Below, piece after piece: positions 5,393 to 7,232 of a stretch of DNA of 7,232 bases (positions within the stretch are counted from its first letter, which is position 1; each line of letters starts with the position of its first letter). Where the stretch lies: positions 1 through 7,232 of the forward strand of contig JAOUMG010000089.1 in the NCBI GenBank assembly GCA_029881635.1, written 5' to 3'. Under the pieces are notes generated by a model. The model was not told the DNA's origin and did no database searches. It saw nothing but the letters and a program-made list of their open reading frames with translations. The position numbers and the translations under genes are program-made. The stretch comes from Paracoccaceae bacterium. GTDB lineage: Bacteria > Pseudomonadota > Alphaproteobacteria > Rhodobacterales > Rhodobacteraceae.

Positions 5393-5821
5393 TCACCGGG
5401 GCAATACGGCCCAAAACTTGCCAAGATCCTGAAGTCCAGAACGGATAAGTCGCCCGAGCACCCCAAGGTCGATATCGTCGAGCTTATTGATGTACAGGCA
5501 GGATTTTCCCAATCGATGCTTGCCCAGATCTTTCAGGATATGTCCGAAGTCACTGTATCCGGGTAAGATATAGATGCTTATCGCCGCCTTACGCGGAGAA
5601 AAGCCGGTAGCTAGAAAATCGCCTTCGCGCCCGCTGGCATAACGATAATGGTAACGACCGTATCCGATGATGGACGCCCCCCACATTACCGGCTGAAATC
5701 CGGTCACATCGCGAAAGAGACGGTTCAGAATATCAGCCTCGGCCGCGCGTTTTGCGGGCTGGACAGTCGCGATGTAGTCTTCGACCCTCATATCGGTCGG
5801 CAGGGTTTTGTTGGTGGCCAT
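5393..5821 (-). CDS. DUF1801 domain protein (YdhG-like fold)
   Basis: The 142-residue protein matches the alphaproteobacterial DUF1801 (PF08818) form along its length: an N-terminal VEDYIATVQPAKRAAEA at 13-29, MWG at 46-48, YHYRYASGREGD at 57-68, FSPRK at 74-78, and LGKHRLGKSCLYINKLDDID at 99-118. The family is small, cytoplasmic and of unknown biochemical role. The tail after residue 130 (QDLGKFWAVLPR) is less typical and somewhat longer than I would expect. The ATG at 5821 has only a weak TTGAGA before it; a TTG at 5860 in frame is less likely because the added residues are not family-like. It follows the EEP-family gene by 42 bp and is probably cotranscribed. A weak 5-bp hairpin (ACGGG/CCCGT, 5378-5391) lies just past its stop without a T run. 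Confidence 0.9.
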   Translation of the reverse strand: MATNKTLPTDMRVEDYIATVQPAKRAAEADILNRLFRDVTGFQPVMWGASIIGYGRYHYRYASGREGDFLATGFSPRKAAISIYILPGYSDFGHILKDLGKHRLGKSCLYINKLDDIDLGVLGRLIRSGLQDLGKFWAVLPR

Positions 5822-5863
5822 TCTCAAGATTTGCACGAAAGGACCACACCGGCCCAGCAAACC

Positions 5864-6817
5864 TCAGAAGGAAACTTCCGCCAGTGTTGCACGGTGATCT
5901 GACGGCCATGGGTCGACGGCCAGATCCGACCGTGGCCCGGTTTCACCCACGATCCATGCATCCCTGACCACGAGATCCGGTGCACGCGCAAAGGCGAAAT
6001 CTATTCGGTCGTGGTGATCCTCAGGATCGGCCTCATCGCCTTGCGGGGTCCAGGTATAGGCGGGTTTAGCAACCGGATCGCTGTGAATGGCCCGGTAGGT
6101 ATCGACAAAGCCCAGTTCCGACAGCGAATGTGTCGTCGGCCATTCGACCTTGACCGGCTGTTGGCCAGCCACTGCGGCTGCATCGGTCCAGTCATATTCC
6201 GACGGTTCGTTGAAATCCCCAAAGACGAACACGGCGGCAGCGCCCTCAGCCTCTTTCATATCAGAAAACAGCAGCTCCATTGCCGGGCCACGTGTTTTTG
6301 TGGCCCATTCCTGGGCTTCGGCTTCGGTCGAAATGAACGGTGCCGGGCCGTATTCGATGTTCAGAAGCTGATAGGGTTGGTAGGGTTCATCATCCAGATG
6401 AATATTGAAAGCCCAGACTGTCTGGCCATTCACGTCAATGGGAACGCCCAGATCATTGGCGCTGGCCGCACCGATCGGATAGCGCGACAGCAGCGCATTG
6501 GCCCAAAGGGCAACATTTTCCTGAGTTTGGTCATAGTAGAAATAGCCCAGCGCATCGGCGATTTCTTTCGCCACCGAAACGCCAGCTGCCGGGCAATTAT
6601 CCGCTTCGCAGATTTCACCTTCAAGGCGTGTTTCCTGCAGACCAATAATGTCCGCATTAGCCGCGCTCAAAACGGCAACGGTTTCGTCGACACCCTTGTC
6701 TTCGTTGCCACCGCCGCCCCAGATGTTGTAACTCATGATCCGAAGGGTTGTTTCTGCAGCCGCCGGTACGGCCGCGATAACGCCTGCAAAAAGTGCTGAA
6801 AGAAACCGCTTTTTCAT
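5864..6817 (-). CDS. Secreted endonuclease/exonuclease/phosphatase (EEP) family hydrolase
   Basis: The 317-residue precursor has a Sec signal peptide (MKKRFLSALFAGVIAAVPAA, cleavage near AAAE at 20-22), so it acts outside the cytoplasm. The EEP catalytic set is complete: N31 in MSYNIW, E62 in LQET, H140 in NIHLDD, D201 and N203 in FGDFNEP, D273 in HDRIDFAF, and the SDH of PWPSDH at 306-308. This Mg-dependent family cleaves phosphodiesters of DNA, RNA, phosphoinositides or sphingomyelin; the substrate cannot be assigned. Two cysteines, C70 and C75, could form a disulfide in the periplasm. The start is MKKRF at 6817: AGGAG is 6 nt upstream of it but only one nt before the ATG at 6823, which is therefore rejected. 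The DUF1801 gene follows 42 bp downstream. Confidence 0.92.
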   Translation of the reverse strand: MKKRFLSALFAGVIAAVPAAAETTLRIMSYNIWGGGGNEDKGVDETVAVLSAANADIIGLQETRLEGEICEADNCPAAGVSVAKEIADALGYFYYDQTQENVALWANALLSRYPIGAASANDLGVPIDVNGQTVWAFNIHLDDEPYQPYQLLNIEYGPAPFISTEAEAQEWATKTRGPAMELLFSDMKEAEGAAAVFVFGDFNEPSEYDWTDAAAVAGQQPVKVEWPTTHSLSELGFVDTYRAIHSDPVAKPAYTWTPQGDEADPEDHHDRIDFAFARAPDLVVRDAWIVGETGPRSDLAVDPWPSDHRATLAEVSF

Positions 6818-6856
6818 AGCCATCTCCTGTTCTCACACAGCTGGAGATTACTACCG

Positions 6857-6877
6857 AAAAAGATTCGCGGAAGCGAA
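6857..6877 (-). terminator. Weak terminator-like hairpin upstream of the EEP gene
   Basis: On the minus strand TTCGC (6877-6873), loop TTCC and GCGAA (6868-6864) form a 5-bp stem followed by TC and TTTTT (6861-6857). It lies between the partial ABC ATPase gene and the EEP start, about 40 bp before the latter. It could end the ABC transcript or act as a leader element of the EEP mRNA. The stem is short, so confidence is low. Confidence 0.35.
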
Positions 6878-6902
6878 AAAATGCGTGCGTCCTGCGCGCC
6901 TG

Positions 6903-6932
6903 TTAATGCCGATTTCCCGGGGGTTAGGTCAA
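6903..6932 (-). promoter_or_regulatory. Candidate promoter for the EEP gene
   Basis: TTGACC (6932-6927, 5 of 6 to the -35 consensus) and CATTAA (6908-6903, 3 of 6 to the -10) are 18 bp apart on the minus strand, about 85 bp before the EEP start. The -35 lies within GGTT-N5-AACC (6922-6934), which also overlaps one of the 9-bp direct repeats. The -10 is poor; this is a guess from position and -35 quality. Confidence 0.3.
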
Positions 6933-6972
6933 CCGCCACTAGGTATCGGGCACGAAATCTGATGGGTTAGGT
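6921..6972. repeat. Two 9-bp direct repeats upstream of the EEP gene
   Basis: GGGTTAGGT occurs at 6921-6929 and 6964-6972, starts 43 bp apart, close to four helical turns. The first copy overlaps the candidate -35 element. They could be paired sites of a regulator; with only two copies chance is possible. Confidence 0.4.
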
Positions 6973-7036
6973 TTCGGGCCAAATCCAAAGCGCATTCAAA
7001 GGGGAAAATGGGTGACAGTTAACCTCTGCGCACAGG

Positions 7037-7232
7037 TCAACGGCGCAAAAACAGCGCGTTATCAGCATCCCATGAAAGGGTTACTTCCGTTCCCTCACCG
7101 ATACCCTCGGCCGCAGAAGCAAGATTGGAGCGATAAACCTGTACGGGCGCATCGACACCGTCAACAGTGACCATGAAATGACTGCGATCACCCAAATAGG
7201 ATATCGCGCTGATGCGGCCGGTGACAGCGTTG
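7037..7232 (-). CDS. ABC transporter ATP-binding protein, C-terminal TOBE region (partial)
   Basis: Only the last 65 residues are inside the window; the gene starts beyond 7232. The sequence GRISAISYLGDRSHFMVTVD, then APVQVYRSN and later EGTEVTLSWDADNALFLRR-TGA, is the pattern of a TOBE_2 domain. This domain ends the ATPases of polyamine, iron(III) or sugar importers (PotA/FbpC/UgpC type). TOBE domains at this place form small beta barrels that regulate or sense substrate. The closing SWDADNALFLR pattern resembles the spermidine/putrescine-type end, but the substrate cannot be fixed without the rest. The permease and binding-protein genes, if linked, would be to the right. The TGA is at 7039-7037. 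Confidence 0.85.
   Translation of the reverse strand, partial: NAVTGRISAISYLGDRSHFMVTVDGVDAPVQVYRSNLASAAEGIGEGTEVTLSWDADNALFLRR

Noticed and set aside
5318..5566. Plus-strand open frame of 82 residues
   Set aside because: Antisense to the DUF1801 gene and overlapping the wrbA promoter region; no ribosome site.
6011..6799. Long plus-strand open frame of 262 residues
   Set aside because: It is antisense to the EEP-family gene, which has a complete catalytic motif set and a signal peptide. The plus-strand product resembles nothing and is a codon-bias shadow.
1..7232. CRISPR array, rRNA, tRNA, intact insertion sequence or phage genes
   Set aside because: No regularly spaced repeats, structural RNA sequence, transposase or integrase was seen in any frame.

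Overview
The window looks like chromosomal DNA from an alphaproteobacterium, most likely of the Rhodobacterales/Roseobacter type. The reasons are its high GC content, strong G/C preference at third codon positions, AGGAG/AAGGA ribosome binding sites, and family forms (non-zinc GltX, DUF1801, orphan BrnA-like protein, PF06262 zincin, OPHC2-like lactamase-fold hydrolase) that I associate with that order. This assignment is inference from the proteins; there is no rRNA or marker alignment.

Left part (1-1830), mostly minus strand and very GC-rich. It holds the tail of an unrecognised plus-strand reading frame, a 45-residue minus-strand gene, an orphan BrnA-like ribbon-helix-helix (RHH) protein, and a small exported protein with a good intrinsic terminator. 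The RHH gene has a highly structured upstream region: two overlapping dyads and three 11-bp tandem repeats. Next comes a decapitated LysR-type regulator that keeps only about 27 recognisable N-terminal residues.

Middle part (1830-4692). gltX (glutamyl-tRNA synthetase, minus) is transcribed divergently from a short HExxH metallopeptidase-fold protein (plus). The latter is followed by a Tat-exported metallo-beta-lactamase-fold hydrolase ending at a strong rho-independent terminator.

Right part (4692-7232), all minus strand. In transcription order it holds the C-terminal TOBE region of an ABC transporter ATPase (partial), a secreted endonuclease/exonuclease/phosphatase-family hydrolase, a DUF1801 protein (42-bp gap, probably cotranscribed) and WrbA, an NAD(P)H:quinone oxidoreductase, whose own promoter is likely. 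WrbA converges on the lactamase-fold gene at the terminator.

Most genes here are housekeeping or lone accessory genes and I see no convincing new multi-gene system. The parts most worth a second look are the RHH/small-ORF pair with its repeat-rich control region, and the LysR remnant, which coincides with a change in base composition and a large inverted repeat.
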